Shown here: piece by piece, positions 8,166 to 16,031 of the stretch | Numbering within the stretch: the stretch's first letter is position 1 | How the letters are laid out: the number at the start of each line of letters is the position of its first letter | Source: Geothrix sp. 21YS21S-4 | GTDB lineage: Bacteria; Acidobacteriota; Holophagae; Holophagales; Holophagaceae | Length of the DNA stretch: 64,000 nt | Assembly: GCF_030845995.1 (NCBI RefSeq) | Contig: NZ_CP132719.1 | Location: 1,798,001-1,862,000, forward strand | Reading direction: 5' to 3' | Position numbers and translations under genes: made by a program | Notes under the pieces: model-generated | The model's database searches: none | The model's input: only the letters and a program-made list of their open reading frames with translations | What the model was told of the DNA's origin: nothing

Positions 8166-9031
8166 TGGAAGTCCTGGCCATTCTGGGGCCCGGAGCCCTG
8201 GGCCGTTCCGCTGCACAGTGGGCCGCCGAATGCGGATTGGAGGTGCGCCTCCTGGGGCGGAACCTCGCCCACGCCCAGCGCGCTGTGGATGACCTGACCG
8301 GCGCCTGGGACCGGGCGGTCCATCGGGGGAGCCTGAGCAGCGATGAAGCCGAGCGGGCCAAGGGCAGGATCCGGGCTCACGCCTTCGATCGCGCCGCTCT
8401 GGAGGGCGTGTCCATCCTTCTGGAGGCGCTGCCGGAGGATCTCAGCCAGAAGGCCCCGGCCCTCGCGCAGGCGGTCCAATGGGGAGGAAAGGACCTTCTT
8501 CTGCTGTCCGGAACCTCCGCCCTGCCCATCTCCCGTCTCGCCGCCGCGGCGGGAATTTCCTGTGGGCTGCTGGGGTTCCACCTGTTCGTCCCCGTTCCCC
8601 AGATGGGCGTGGTGGAACTCGCCGTTCCGCCAGGCGCACCGGAAGCGAAGGTGGGCCAGGCGCGGGGGTTGGGCGAGGCGTTGCGCAAGCGGGTCGTCAT
8701 CGTCGCCGATCAACCGGGCTTCGCCGCGGCCCGCATGGCGCTGGCCCAGGGACTGGAGGCCATCCGGCTCCTGGAATCCGGCACGGCCTCCGCCGCGGAC
8801 CTGGATGCCCTGATGACCCTCGGCTACGGCCATCCCGTGGGTCCGTTGGAACTGTCCGACCGCGTGGGATTGGACCTGCGGTTGCGGATCGCCGAGAACA
8901 TCTTCGAGGCGTCGGGCGATCCCGCCTTCGCGCCTCCCGTCCTGCTCCGCGAAAAGGTCGCCGCCGGGCACACGGGCCGCAAGGCCGGGCGAGGCTTCTT
9001 CGTATGGGATCCCCAGGGGAGACGGATGTGA
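8165..9031 (+). CDS. 3-hydroxyacyl-CoA dehydrogenase (HBDH type)
   Basis: 288 residues. The Rossmann motif is LGPGALGRSAAQWAAECG at the N-terminus. LSGTSALPISRLAAAA followed by GFHLFVPVPQMGVVELA corresponds to the family's catalytic segment (usually HFFNPVPxMxLVE), so the His and Glu are kept but the usual Asn is Val here. The C-terminal dimerisation domain is recognisable from LGYGHPVGPLELSDRVGLDL and GRKAGRGFFVWD. It would oxidise (S)-3-hydroxyacyl-CoA with NAD+ (beta-oxidation or butanoate metabolism). The ATG overlaps the upstream stop and its own end overlaps the next small gene. Confidence 0.88.
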   Translation: MEVLAILGPGALGRSAAQWAAECGLEVRLLGRNLAHAQRAVDDLTGAWDRAVHRGSLSSDEAERAKGRIRAHAFDRAALEGVSILLEALPEDLSQKAPALAQAVQWGGKDLLLLSGTSALPISRLAAAAGISCGLLGFHLFVPVPQMGVVELAVPPGAPEAKVGQARGLGEALRKRVVIVADQPGFAAARMALAQGLEAIRLLESGTASAADLDALMTLGYGHPVGPLELSDRVGLDLRLRIAENIFEASGDPAFAPPVLLREKVAAGHTGRKAGRGFFVWDPQGRRM

Positions 9032-9180
9032 ATACAGCTACGCTCGTCGGCGCCGGACTGGCCGCACTGGTCGTGATCTACGTCGCATATCGGATCGGCA
9101 AGGTGCTGTTGCGGGTCTTCGTGGGCCTCGCCGCCCTGGCTCTGGTAAGCTGGGGGCTCTGGAAAGTCCTTCATTCCTGA
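9028..9180 (+). CDS. Small membrane protein, 50 residues
   Basis: A GTG start overlaps the dehydrogenase stop. The product (MNTATLVGAGLAALVVIYVAYR... to WGLWKVLHS) is almost wholly hydrophobic, with two likely short membrane segments (about 5-22 and 28-46) separated by RIGKVLLR. There is no recognisable family. The overlap with the preceding stop and the hydrophobicity pattern argue for a real gene. There is no independent SD; translation would rely on coupling. Confidence 0.5.
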   Translation: MNTATLVGAGLAALVVIYVAYRIGKVLLRVFVGLAALALVSWGLWKVLHS

Positions 9181-9206
9181 CGTCCCCAGCTTTTCGAGGA
9201 GCCAGC

Positions 9207-9407
9207 ATGGCCGCCATCTCCTGCACCCACTGCGGCGCCGACCTGACCGCCCCCCAGAGCGTGCGCATCGCCGAGTACCAGTTCGGTCGCCTGGAGAAGG
9301 TCGCCGAGGATCCCGGCTTCAAGTACCACTTCGAGCAGGCGGACAACTTCACCATCCTGTGCAGCAGCTGCAAGCGCCTCGTCCGGACCCTCCCCATCCC
9401 CAAGTAG
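9207..9407 (+). CDS. Small zinc-ribbon protein, 66 residues
   Basis: Starts MAAISCTHCGADL after a GAGGAG Shine-Dalgarno. It has two CxxC knuckles (CTHC at residues 6-9 and CSSC near 52-55) about 43 residues apart, typical of a four-cysteine zinc ribbon. The rest is charged, with no membrane segment. Function unknown. It is followed by a perfect bidirectional terminator hairpin, so it is the last gene of the rightward group. Confidence 0.7.
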   Translation: MAAISCTHCGADLTAPQSVRIAEYQFGRLEKVAEDPGFKYHFEQADNFTILCSSCKRLVRTLPIPK

Positions 9408-9420
9408 GTTCCGATCTCCA

Positions 9421-9460
9421 TCAAAGAAAACGGCCCCGATTCCGGGGCCGTTTTCTTTGA
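9421..9460. terminator. Bidirectional intrinsic terminator between the zinc-ribbon gene and pilQ
   Basis: A perfect 17-bp stem (TCAAAGAAAACGGCCCC / GGGGCCGTTTTCTTTGA) with a 6-base loop. A-tract and T-tract flank the GC core on both sides, so it can terminate transcription from both convergent genes. Confidence 0.92.
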
Positions 9461-9474
9461 TCGGGGTCCGGCGC

Positions 9475-11515
9475 CTATTGGCGCAGGACCCGGGGCGTGA
9501 TGAAGATCAGCAGCTCGGTGTTCTTCTCGGACTTGGTGTCCTTGCGGAACAGGAAGCCCAGGAGGGGGATCTTGGCCAGGAAGGGCACCCCCCACGGTCC
9601 CAATGGTGGAATTGGTGACATAGACTCCGCCCAGAACCGCCGTCCCGCCATCCCGCACGAGCATCTGGGTCTCCAGGGCCTTGCGCAGAATGGTGGGCGT
9701 GCCTTGCACGGTCCGGCTGAAGTCCGCCTCGGCCTTCTCCAGCTTGATGTCCATGATGATGGTCCCCTCGTTGGTGATCTGGGGAGTGACGTCGAGCTGA
9801 AGGTTAGCGTCCACGAAGGACACGGTGATGGCGCCGCCTTGCGCCCCGCCCTGCTGGGTGGGATAGGGAATCTTCTCGCCGCTGAGGATGGTGGCCTTCC
9901 GGTTGTTCTGGGTGACCACCTTCGGCGAGGAGACGATCTTCACGGTTCCGCTGGATTCCAGGGCCTGAAGCACCGCGTTGATGCTGAAGCGGTTGCTGAG
10001 GAAGGAGAGCCATACTTCCCCCGCGGGCGCCGACAGCGACGTCACGCCGTCGATTCCGGGCGCCCACGCCACAGCTGCGCTCTGCCCCGACACGGGCCGG
10101 TTGAAGCCCTGGGTGCCGTTCCAATAGGGGGACTGACCGCCCACCCACGGAGTGCTCGTGGTGGTGCTCCCGCTGCTGGTGAGGGAAACGGAGCCGTTGT
10201 TCGACTGGGGCCACTTCACGCCGAACTCGCGCTGCCAGTCCTTGTTGGCTTCCACCACGCGGGCCTCGATCTGGACCTGCTGGATCTGCACGTCCAGGGT
10301 CTGGATGAGGTCGTCGATCAGGGAGATGTTCCGCGGCAGGTCCGTGATGATCAGCGTGTTGGTGCGGTCGTCCAGGATGGCGGACCCGCGCTTGGTGAGC
10401 ATGTCCTTGAGGATCTTCTGGACGTCGCTGACCTTGGCGTAGGAGAGCGGGCGGGTGATGGTCTGGAGTTCTCCGCCCAGGGCCTTGGTCTCCTCGAGCT
10501 TCTTCCGCTCCTCCTCTTCCTTCTGGAGCTTCTCCGTCTTGGCGACGCGGAGGACGCCGTTCTGGATCTCCTTCCCGAGTCCGGCGTTCTTCAGGACCAC
10601 GTCCAGGACCTGGTCCCAGGGCGTGTCCGTGAACCGGAACCCGAAGGTCCCCTGGACGTCCGGGTCCATCACCAGGTTCAGCTTGCCGGTGTCGGCGAGG
10701 ATCTGCAGGAAATCGCGAATGTCGGCGTTCGACAGGGCGATGGTGATCTTGGAACCCGTGTAGCGGGTCGCGGAATCTCCCAAAGTTCGGCCGACCGGTC
10801 GGGAAGAAACGCGGGGTTTGTCGACGTCGGGCACCTGGACGGCTTCCGGCGCGGCCGCGGGCAGGAGCGTGGAAGCGGCCAGCTGGGGAAGGAGCGGGAA
10901 GCTGCCTCCGACAGCGGGGATGGGCGCCAAAGACTTGGCGAGGGTGGGAGCGGCAACCGGAGCCTGATCGGTGGGAACCGCAACCGAGGCCAGAACCGCC
11001 TCCGCGGGAGCAGGCGCGGGAAGCGCGATGAGGGGCACGGACCGAACGCCCTCTTCGAGGCGGGCCTGGACGCGGCCTTCGCCGGGATTCAGGGTCAAGT
11101 GCACGCCATCGGCATCGGAGCCCACGGACACCTGGGTGCCAGGCGCCACTTCGAGCACGAGGCGGGTGATGGGGCGGGGCGTGGTCGCGAACTGGGCGAG
11201 GCGGGCCTTCCGGATCAGGGGATGGGCCAACTGGCGCAGCTCGTCCCGCTTGACGGCGGAACCCCGTTCGACGCCGGGCAGATCCACCACGACGCGCAGG
11301 GGGCCGGAGAGCACCTGGACGCCGGGCTGAACGGCCGCGCCGGGAATCCCCAGGAGGATCCGAGCGCCCGTCGCCGTCGGCTGGAGGGTGGCGGAGACGA
11401 GCGTGGCTTTGGCCGAGGCCATCTCCGCGGCTGGCGAAGCGTGAAGGGATCCCGGGTGGATCCCCGCCAGGACCACGCCCCCTGCGACCAGCAAGGAACT
11501 CAGGCGAGCATTCAT
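9475..11515 (-). pseudogene. pilQ: Type IV pilus secretin PilQ, frameshifted near the C-terminus
   Basis: Starts MNARLSSLLVAGGVV (signal peptide) with an ATG overlapping the pilP stop. It contains an AMIN domain (about 35-150), a proline/alanine linker, STN/secretin N-domains (ITIALSNADIRDFLQILAD; TRPLSYAKVSDVQKILKDML) and the secretin core (VKIVSSPKVVTQNNRKATI; LQLDVTPQIT). At residue about 641, after GGVYVTNSTIGTV, a run of six G (9588-9593, read as C on the plus strand) shifts the frame. With five G the sequence continues VPFLAKIPLLGFLFRKDTKS...TELLIFITPRVL and stops at 9475, the standard secretin end, giving 679 residues. As read, the frame instead runs on to 9038 with an unrelated tail. 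PilQ forms the outer-membrane pore for the pilus. This is either a sequencing error or a real, possibly phase-variable, lesion. Confidence 0.88.
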
Positions 11516-11967
11516 CGTGTACCCTCCTCGCGTTTGAACGTCTTCGTGATGGTGCGGAATACGGAACGGTTGGTGGTGTTCAGTTCCCACTGGCGGAACG
11601 TCACCGACTTCTCCGTGATGGCGGTGATCTCCCCGTCCTTGAAACGGTGGCCCACCGGCAGCCAGCGGACGTTGCCCCGGCTATCGGAGACGATCGCGAA
11701 ATTCTTCCCGTCCTTCCGGATCATCCCCTTCACCCCGATGTCGTCGATCAGGTCGAGGGCGTCCACGGGACGATTGTCCTGGGGAGCGGAGAAGGGATCG
11801 CGGAGCATGGAGGGCTTGTAGGGAGTCGTCTTGATCATCGCCACGTCCGGAACCTGGACGGAATCGGCGGCCTTGGGAGCGACATCGGCCGGCTTGGGAG
11901 CCGGCGGAGCCTGCGCGGCCAGAAAGGCGCAGGCCAGGAGGGAAAGGGAAACGCGTCGGCTGGTCAT
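11512..11967 (-). CDS. pilP: Type IV pilus inner-membrane lipoprotein PilP
   Basis: 151 residues. The N-terminus MTSRRVSLSLLACAFLAAQ gives a signal peptide with a possible lipobox (LLAC). It is followed by a Pro/Ala linker and the folded PilP domain: YKPSMLRDPFSAPQ, LDLIDDIGVKGMIRKDGKNFAIVSDSRG and VRWLPVGHRF. The order pilM-N-O-P-Q is the canonical alignment subcomplex order, and PilP links PilNO to PilQ. The stop overlaps the pilQ ATG. Confidence 0.9.
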   Translation of the reverse strand: MTSRRVSLSLLACAFLAAQAPPAPKPADVAPKAADSVQVPDVAMIKTTPYKPSMLRDPFSAPQDNRPVDALDLIDDIGVKGMIRKDGKNFAIVSDSRGNVRWLPVGHRFKDGEITAITEKSVTFRQWELNTTNRSVFRTITKTFKREEGTR

Positions 11968-11974
11968 GGCTTCC

Positions 11975-12592
11975 TCAATCCTCCTTCACGCCGCCCTTGG
12001 GGGCGGGCGCCGGGGCCGGGGCGGGAGCCGGCTTCTTTTCAGACGGGGGAGGTTCGGGATTGTAGACGAAAGCGCTGATGTTGCACTTGAGGGTGGCGGG
12101 ATAGACGCTGCGGTTGTCCGTCTTGCGGGTGAACTCGATGTTGGAGATGTTGATGATCTTGTCGTAGCCCGACACCAGCGACGCGAACTGCCCGAAGGAG
12201 TGGTAGCCCACGCGGAACTCGAATTCCACAGGCTTCTCGGTGTAGTAGACGTCCTTGCGCTCGGGCTTGAGGGCGAAGGCCACCTGGTCGATGCCGGCGT
12301 CGTCGGCGATCTTCTTGATGCGGTAGGGGATCTCGCCGTAGTCCGCATCGGAGGGCATGATCTTGATCAGCTCTTCGATCCGCTTGTCCTGCTTGGCCAC
12401 TTCCTCGCGGAGCTTCTCGTAGTTGGCCTTCAGGAGCTTGCCCTTGTCCACTTCGGCCTGGAGGGTGTTCACGTCCGTCTGGACGGCCTCCAGCTCGGTC
12501 CGCTTCCCGCCCAGCAGGAAGTAGATCAGCCCCGCCAGGACGATGCCGGCCAGGGCGCCCACGCCGATCTGTTTCTGAAGCTGGGGATTCAT
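11975..12592 (-). CDS. pilO: Type IV pilus assembly protein PilO
   Basis: 205 residues: a short cytoplasmic tip, one membrane helix (about 10-28, VGALAGIVLAGLIYFLLG), a coiled-coil stretch (LEAVQTDVNTLQAEVDKGKLLKANYEKL), the 'lever' segment ELIKIMPSDADYGEIPYRIK and a C-terminal ferredoxin-like domain, ending in a Pro/Ala/Lys-rich tail. PilO pairs with PilN in the inner membrane. It lies 8 bases after pilN and 7 bases before pilP. Confidence 0.92.
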   Translation of the reverse strand: MNPQLQKQIGVGALAGIVLAGLIYFLLGGKRTELEAVQTDVNTLQAEVDKGKLLKANYEKLREEVAKQDKRIEELIKIMPSDADYGEIPYRIKKIADDAGIDQVAFALKPERKDVYYTEKPVEFEFRVGYHSFGQFASLVSGYDKIINISNIEFTRKTDNRSVYPATLKCNISAFVYNPEPPPSEKKPAPAPAPAPAPKGGVKED

Positions 12593-12600
12593 GGCCTACC

Positions 12601-13200
12601 TCAGACGGCGTTCTGGAGTTCGAAGGAGATCGTGAAGTCGAAGGAACCGGAGGTCCCTCGCTTCGCCCCTGGGTAGTTGATCTTCTTGAACCAGCGGGTC
12701 CGGGACTGGAGATTCCCGTAGAAGGCGTTGATGGCCTCGAAGTTCCGGCCTTCGCCTTCGATGGTGATGGTGGCGCCCTTCTGGGAGATCTTCCGGAACC
12801 ACACGTCGTCCGGCAGGCTGTTGGCCAGTTCCTCCAGGAAGTGCACCGGCAGCGACTGCTGGCGCTTCAGGGCGAGCATCACCTCTTCCTTCTTCTGGAG
12901 GGCCTCCTTCTTCTCACGGAAGCTCTTCTCCAGCGCGATGTAGGGCTCGTACTGCTTCTTGTCCCGCTCCAGGTCGGCCTTGCGCTTCTCCGCCCGCGTG
13001 TACTCGCTGTTCAGCCAGATGTAGTAGACGCCCCCCACGGCGGCGAACAGGAGTCCCACCACCACGCCGGCGATGGGCAGGCTGGAGCGGCTGCCGCCCT
13101 CGCCCGTATAGATCTGGACGGGCTCCGCGGTCCCCTTGTCCGAGCCCTTCTTGGCCCCGCTTTGGGCCAGCGCGTCACCCAGGAGGTTGATCTTGATCAT
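12601..13200 (-). CDS. pilN: Type IV pilus assembly protein PilN
   Basis: 199 residues. The N-terminal MIKINLLGD is the conserved PilN peptide that docks into PilM. A membrane helix lies near residues 40-62 (AGVVVGLLFAAVGGVYYIW), followed by a long charged coiled coil (EYTRAEKRKADLERDKKQYEP and beyond) and a C-terminal domain. Its ATG overlaps the pilM stop (ATGA). Confidence 0.93.
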   Translation of the reverse strand: MIKINLLGDALAQSGAKKGSDKGTAEPVQIYTGEGGSRSSLPIAGVVVGLLFAAVGGVYYIWLNSEYTRAEKRKADLERDKKQYEPYIALEKSFREKKEALQKKEEVMLALKRQQSLPVHFLEELANSLPDDVWFRKISQKGATITIEGEGRNFEAINAFYGNLQSRTRWFKKINYPGAKRGTSGSFDFTISFELQNAV

Positions 13201-14279
13201 CGGTCCCCCACTTGGCGCAAGGCGAGCCCCACGACGACGGCCGCGCCGCCGCCGATTTCCCGGACGGTGGCGGGATCTTCGGTCCGGCCGTCGATCTCGA
13301 TGAGCTGGAAGGGATTGAATCGGTCCACGGGCACCCGCAAGCGGTCGCCCAGGACGTCGATCAGTCCGTGGATCATGGAGCCGCCGCCGCTGACCAGGAC
13401 GCGATCCAGGCGGTCCACCTTGAAGCTGCTCTTGAAGAAGTCGAGGGTTCGGCTGAGTTCGTCGGCAAAGGCGTCCGAAGCCGCGTTGATGGAAGGCTGG
13501 ACTTCCTCGGGCTCGCGGCCCTCGGCGCCCCGATTGCGCTTCAGGTGGTCGGCGGCCTCGCGGCTGACGCCCCAGTCCTCCATCAGCTTCTCGGTGTACC
13601 GCCCGCTGCCCCAGGCCATGTCGCGCCAGAAGACCGATTTCCCGCCCACCATCATGGTGAGGTTGGTGAAGGTGGCGCCCATGTTCACCAGGGCCACCAC
13701 CTCTTCCCGACCCGCGCCGGAGGTATTGATCTCGTAGGCGTTCTGGACCGCGAACACGTCGACGTCCACCACTTTGGGAGTGCAGCCCGCCTGGGCCACG
13801 CAGCTGACGTAGGCCTCCAGCTTGTCCTTCCGGCAGGCCACCAGGACCACGTCCATGTTCCCGTCCGAGGCCCGCTCCTCAATGAGGTAGTAATCCAGGG
13901 CGTAGGAATCCAGGCCCTGGCCAGCCGGGAAGAAGCTCTCCGCCTCCCACCGGACCGATTCCGCCAATTCCGCCTGGCTCATCAGGGGGAAAGTCACTTT
14001 CTTGACCATCACCTGCTGCCCGGACACGGAAATGGCCACGTCCTTGGCCTTGATCTTCTGTTCCGCCAGCGCCTGGCGGATGGCCGAGGACACGGCGTTG
14101 CTGTCCATGATGTCGCCGTCCACGATGGCGTCGGAGGGAAGGAGCACCTGCCCCAGCTTCTGGAGGCGGTAGCGGATGTTGCTCCCCTTCCCCAACTGCT
14201 GCAGTTCGCAGACTTTCACCGAGCTGGACCCGATATCCAAACCGACAAGACTTTTGGTTTTGCTTCCGAAAAGACCCAC
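13197..14279 (-). CDS. pilM: Type IV pilus assembly ATPase-fold protein PilM
   Basis: 360 residues, GTG start. It has an actin/FtsA-like fold with phosphate loops SLVGLDIGSSSVKVCEL (about 10-26), VVALVNMGATFTNL and VLVSGGGSMIHGL. The cytoplasmic protein binds ATP and the PilN N-terminal peptide. It is the first gene of the pilMNOPQ operon, so the promoter should lie in the 80 bases between it and the PP2C stop; that stretch is AT-rich (TTTAATTATG) but no clean -35/-10 pair is apparent. Confidence 0.94.
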   Translation of the reverse strand: MGLFGSKTKSLVGLDIGSSSVKVCELQQLGKGSNIRYRLQKLGQVLLPSDAIVDGDIMDSNAVSSAIRQALAEQKIKAKDVAISVSGQQVMVKKVTFPLMSQAELAESVRWEAESFFPAGQGLDSYALDYYLIEERASDGNMDVVLVACRKDKLEAYVSCVAQAGCTPKVVDVDVFAVQNAYEINTSGAGREEVVALVNMGATFTNLTMMVGGKSVFWRDMAWGSGRYTEKLMEDWGVSREAADHLKRNRGAEGREPEEVQPSINAASDAFADELSRTLDFFKSSFKVDRLDRVLVSGGGSMIHGLIDVLGDRLRVPVDRFNPFQLIEIDGRTEDPATVREIGGGAAVVVGLALRQVGDR

Positions 14280-14359
14280 CGGACGCCTCGCTTGGAGAAT
14301 TTAATTATGTGAGAAGGGTACCGCCGGATTGAATTAGGTCAAGGTTAACTGCGCTTGCG

Positions 14360-15130
14360 TCATTTTTCGTCCTCGCTCCGGGCGACCAGGACAGCGGTGA
14401 TGTTGTCTTCCCCCCCCTGTTCGCGCGCCATGGAAATCAACGAATCCACCGCGGATTGGACATCCTGCGTCCCTTCCACGATGTCCAGGATCTGGGGATC
14501 GCTGACCATCCCCGACAGACCATCGGAACAAAGCAAGAGTCGATCCGTTTTTCCCAGGTCGAGGTTCTGGATTTCAATGTCCAGCTCGCCGCCGTTGCCC
14601 AAGGCCTGGGTGATCACGTTGCGGAACGGATGGACCCGCGCTTCGGAGGGCGTCAGGATCCCGTTCGCCACCTGCTCCGCCACCCAGCTGTGGTCGCGGG
14701 TGATCTGGCGGATTCCCCCCGGGCCGAGGACGTAGGCCCGGCTGTCTCCCACGTGGGCCAAGGTCACGGTGGTGCCGTGGACCAGGCCGGCGACCACCGT
14801 CGAGCCCATGGTCTCGCGCTCCGGGTGCCGGCGGATGTCCTCTCCGATGGCCTGATCCGACAGGAGGAGCGCCGCCTTGAGGCGGTTCCCGTCGTAGGAG
14901 AGGGAGGGATCGTACTCCAGAGGCCAGGTACGGTCCTTCTCCAGGGTCTCGCCCACGAACCGGGCTACGGTCTCCACCACGATCCGGCTGGCCACTTCAC
15001 CCGCCGCGTGACCGCCCAGCCCGTCCGCCACCACGAACAGGCCCAGGGCCTCGTCCACCAGGAAGCTGTCCTCGTTGTGCTTCCGCACGCACCCGACGTC
15101 GGTCTTGCCTGCGGCGCGGATTCCCATCAT
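14360..15130 (-). CDS. PP2C-family serine/threonine protein phosphatase, second copy
   Basis: 256 residues from ATGATG overlapping the DnaJ-like stop; an earlier in-frame ATG would lie inside that gene. Motifs are complete: GKTDVGCVRKHNEDSFLV, LFVVADGLGGHAAGEVAS, TMGSTVVAGLV, LAHVGDSRAYVL, DRLLLCSDGLSGMV and GGEDNITAVLVAR. It is more compact than the PP2C near 6.5 kb, and the two are clear paralogues. Translational coupling to a DnaJ-TPR protein is notable. It lies directly upstream of pilM in the same direction, but the 80-base gap suggests a separate unit. Confidence 0.93.
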   Translation of the reverse strand: MMGIRAAGKTDVGCVRKHNEDSFLVDEALGLFVVADGLGGHAAGEVASRIVVETVARFVGETLEKDRTWPLEYDPSLSYDGNRLKAALLLSDQAIGEDIRRHPERETMGSTVVAGLVHGTTVTLAHVGDSRAYVLGPGGIRQITRDHSWVAEQVANGILTPSEARVHPFRNVITQALGNGGELDIEIQNLDLGKTDRLLLCSDGLSGMVSDPQILDIVEGTQDVQSAVDSLISMAREQGGEDNITAVLVARSEDEK

Positions 15131-15834
15131 CGGCCCCTTCCCGTCAATCGGCTCCAGAGATCGTTCCACTGCTCCTTGAGGCTCGGCTGAGCCGGAACCG
15201 CCCCCTTGCCCTTCGGGCCGCGTCCCCGCTCCCCTTTAGGAACGGCGGCGCGGAACTTGGGGTGGTCCGGGGCGATCTCGCGGGCGGTCTGGAGGTGACC
15301 CTGGGCCCGGGCCTGCATTCCCAGCGACTGGAAGTGCGTGGCCAGGCGGAGGTGGCTGTCGACATCCCGAGGATCCAGCCGGACCGCGGCCTCCAGGGCC
15401 TTCACCACCGCCCGGAGGTCCTCGCCTTCCCGCTCCAGCACGGTGGCCAGAAGGGCGTGGTAGGGGGCCTTCGTGCCGTCCATGCGGATGGCGTAGTGGA
15501 TGAGCGCCCGGGCCTGATCCAGCTGCCCTTCCTGAAAAGCGCTCCGGGCCATGGCGGCCCAGTCCTCGGGCGTCCGTTCCATGGGCGATTCGAAGGGCGC
15601 CGCCACGGTCCCCACCGGAGGCACGGCGGCCTTCTGCTGGAAACTCGCCCGCTTCGCCGGATCCTTCAGAAGACTGAACGCCTCGGCCAGTTCCCGGAAC
15701 TTCGCTTCCGCCTCCGCCTTCTCGGCGCCCTGGTACCGGTCCGGATGCCACTGCTTGGCAAGCCGGTGGTAGGCCGCCTTGATGTCGTCAGGGGAGGCCT
15801 CCGGGGAGATGTCGAGGACTTCGAAAGGATTCAT
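15127..15834 (-). CDS. J-domain protein with TPR-like repeats
   Basis: 235 residues. The N-terminal J-domain (about 1-70) reads NPFEVLDISPEASPDDIKAAYHRLAKQWHPDRY and contains the HPD motif needed to stimulate DnaK. Glycine-rich and zinc-finger regions of DnaJ are absent. From about residue 90 there are helical TPR-like repeats (WAAMARSAFQEGQLDQARALIHYAIRM; LLATVLEREGEDLRAVVKALEAAVRLDP; ATHFQSLGMQARAQGHLQTAREIAPDHP), then a basic tail. It probably delivers specific clients to Hsp70. Confidence 0.87.
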   Translation of the reverse strand: MNPFEVLDISPEASPDDIKAAYHRLAKQWHPDRYQGAEKAEAEAKFRELAEAFSLLKDPAKRASFQQKAAVPPVGTVAAPFESPMERTPEDWAAMARSAFQEGQLDQARALIHYAIRMDGTKAPYHALLATVLEREGEDLRAVVKALEAAVRLDPRDVDSHLRLATHFQSLGMQARAQGHLQTAREIAPDHPKFRAAVPKGERGRGPKGKGAVPAQPSLKEQWNDLWSRLTGRGR

Positions 15835-16031
15835 GAAGGTCTGCGGGGCGGAGGCGCGCGTGACGCATGCGAGTGGAGGAACAGGGCTTGAGTTGAGGAT
15901 GGTAGCCTATTTCCGATCCGGGCGCAGGTCCAGGGCGATCGGGAGCTCCAGCGGGAAGGTCCTTCCCGGGACACGCGAGGGTGGAAGAGCCCCCCTCGGA
16001 ATGGCAGAGTAGAAAGTCCCGGAGAGCGCGC

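Noticed and set aside
9038-9474. C-terminal extension of PilQ as the uncorrected frame reads it
   Set aside because: The tail is antisense to the zinc-ribbon and small membrane genes, reads through a terminator hairpin, and has no secretin features; the alternate frame does.
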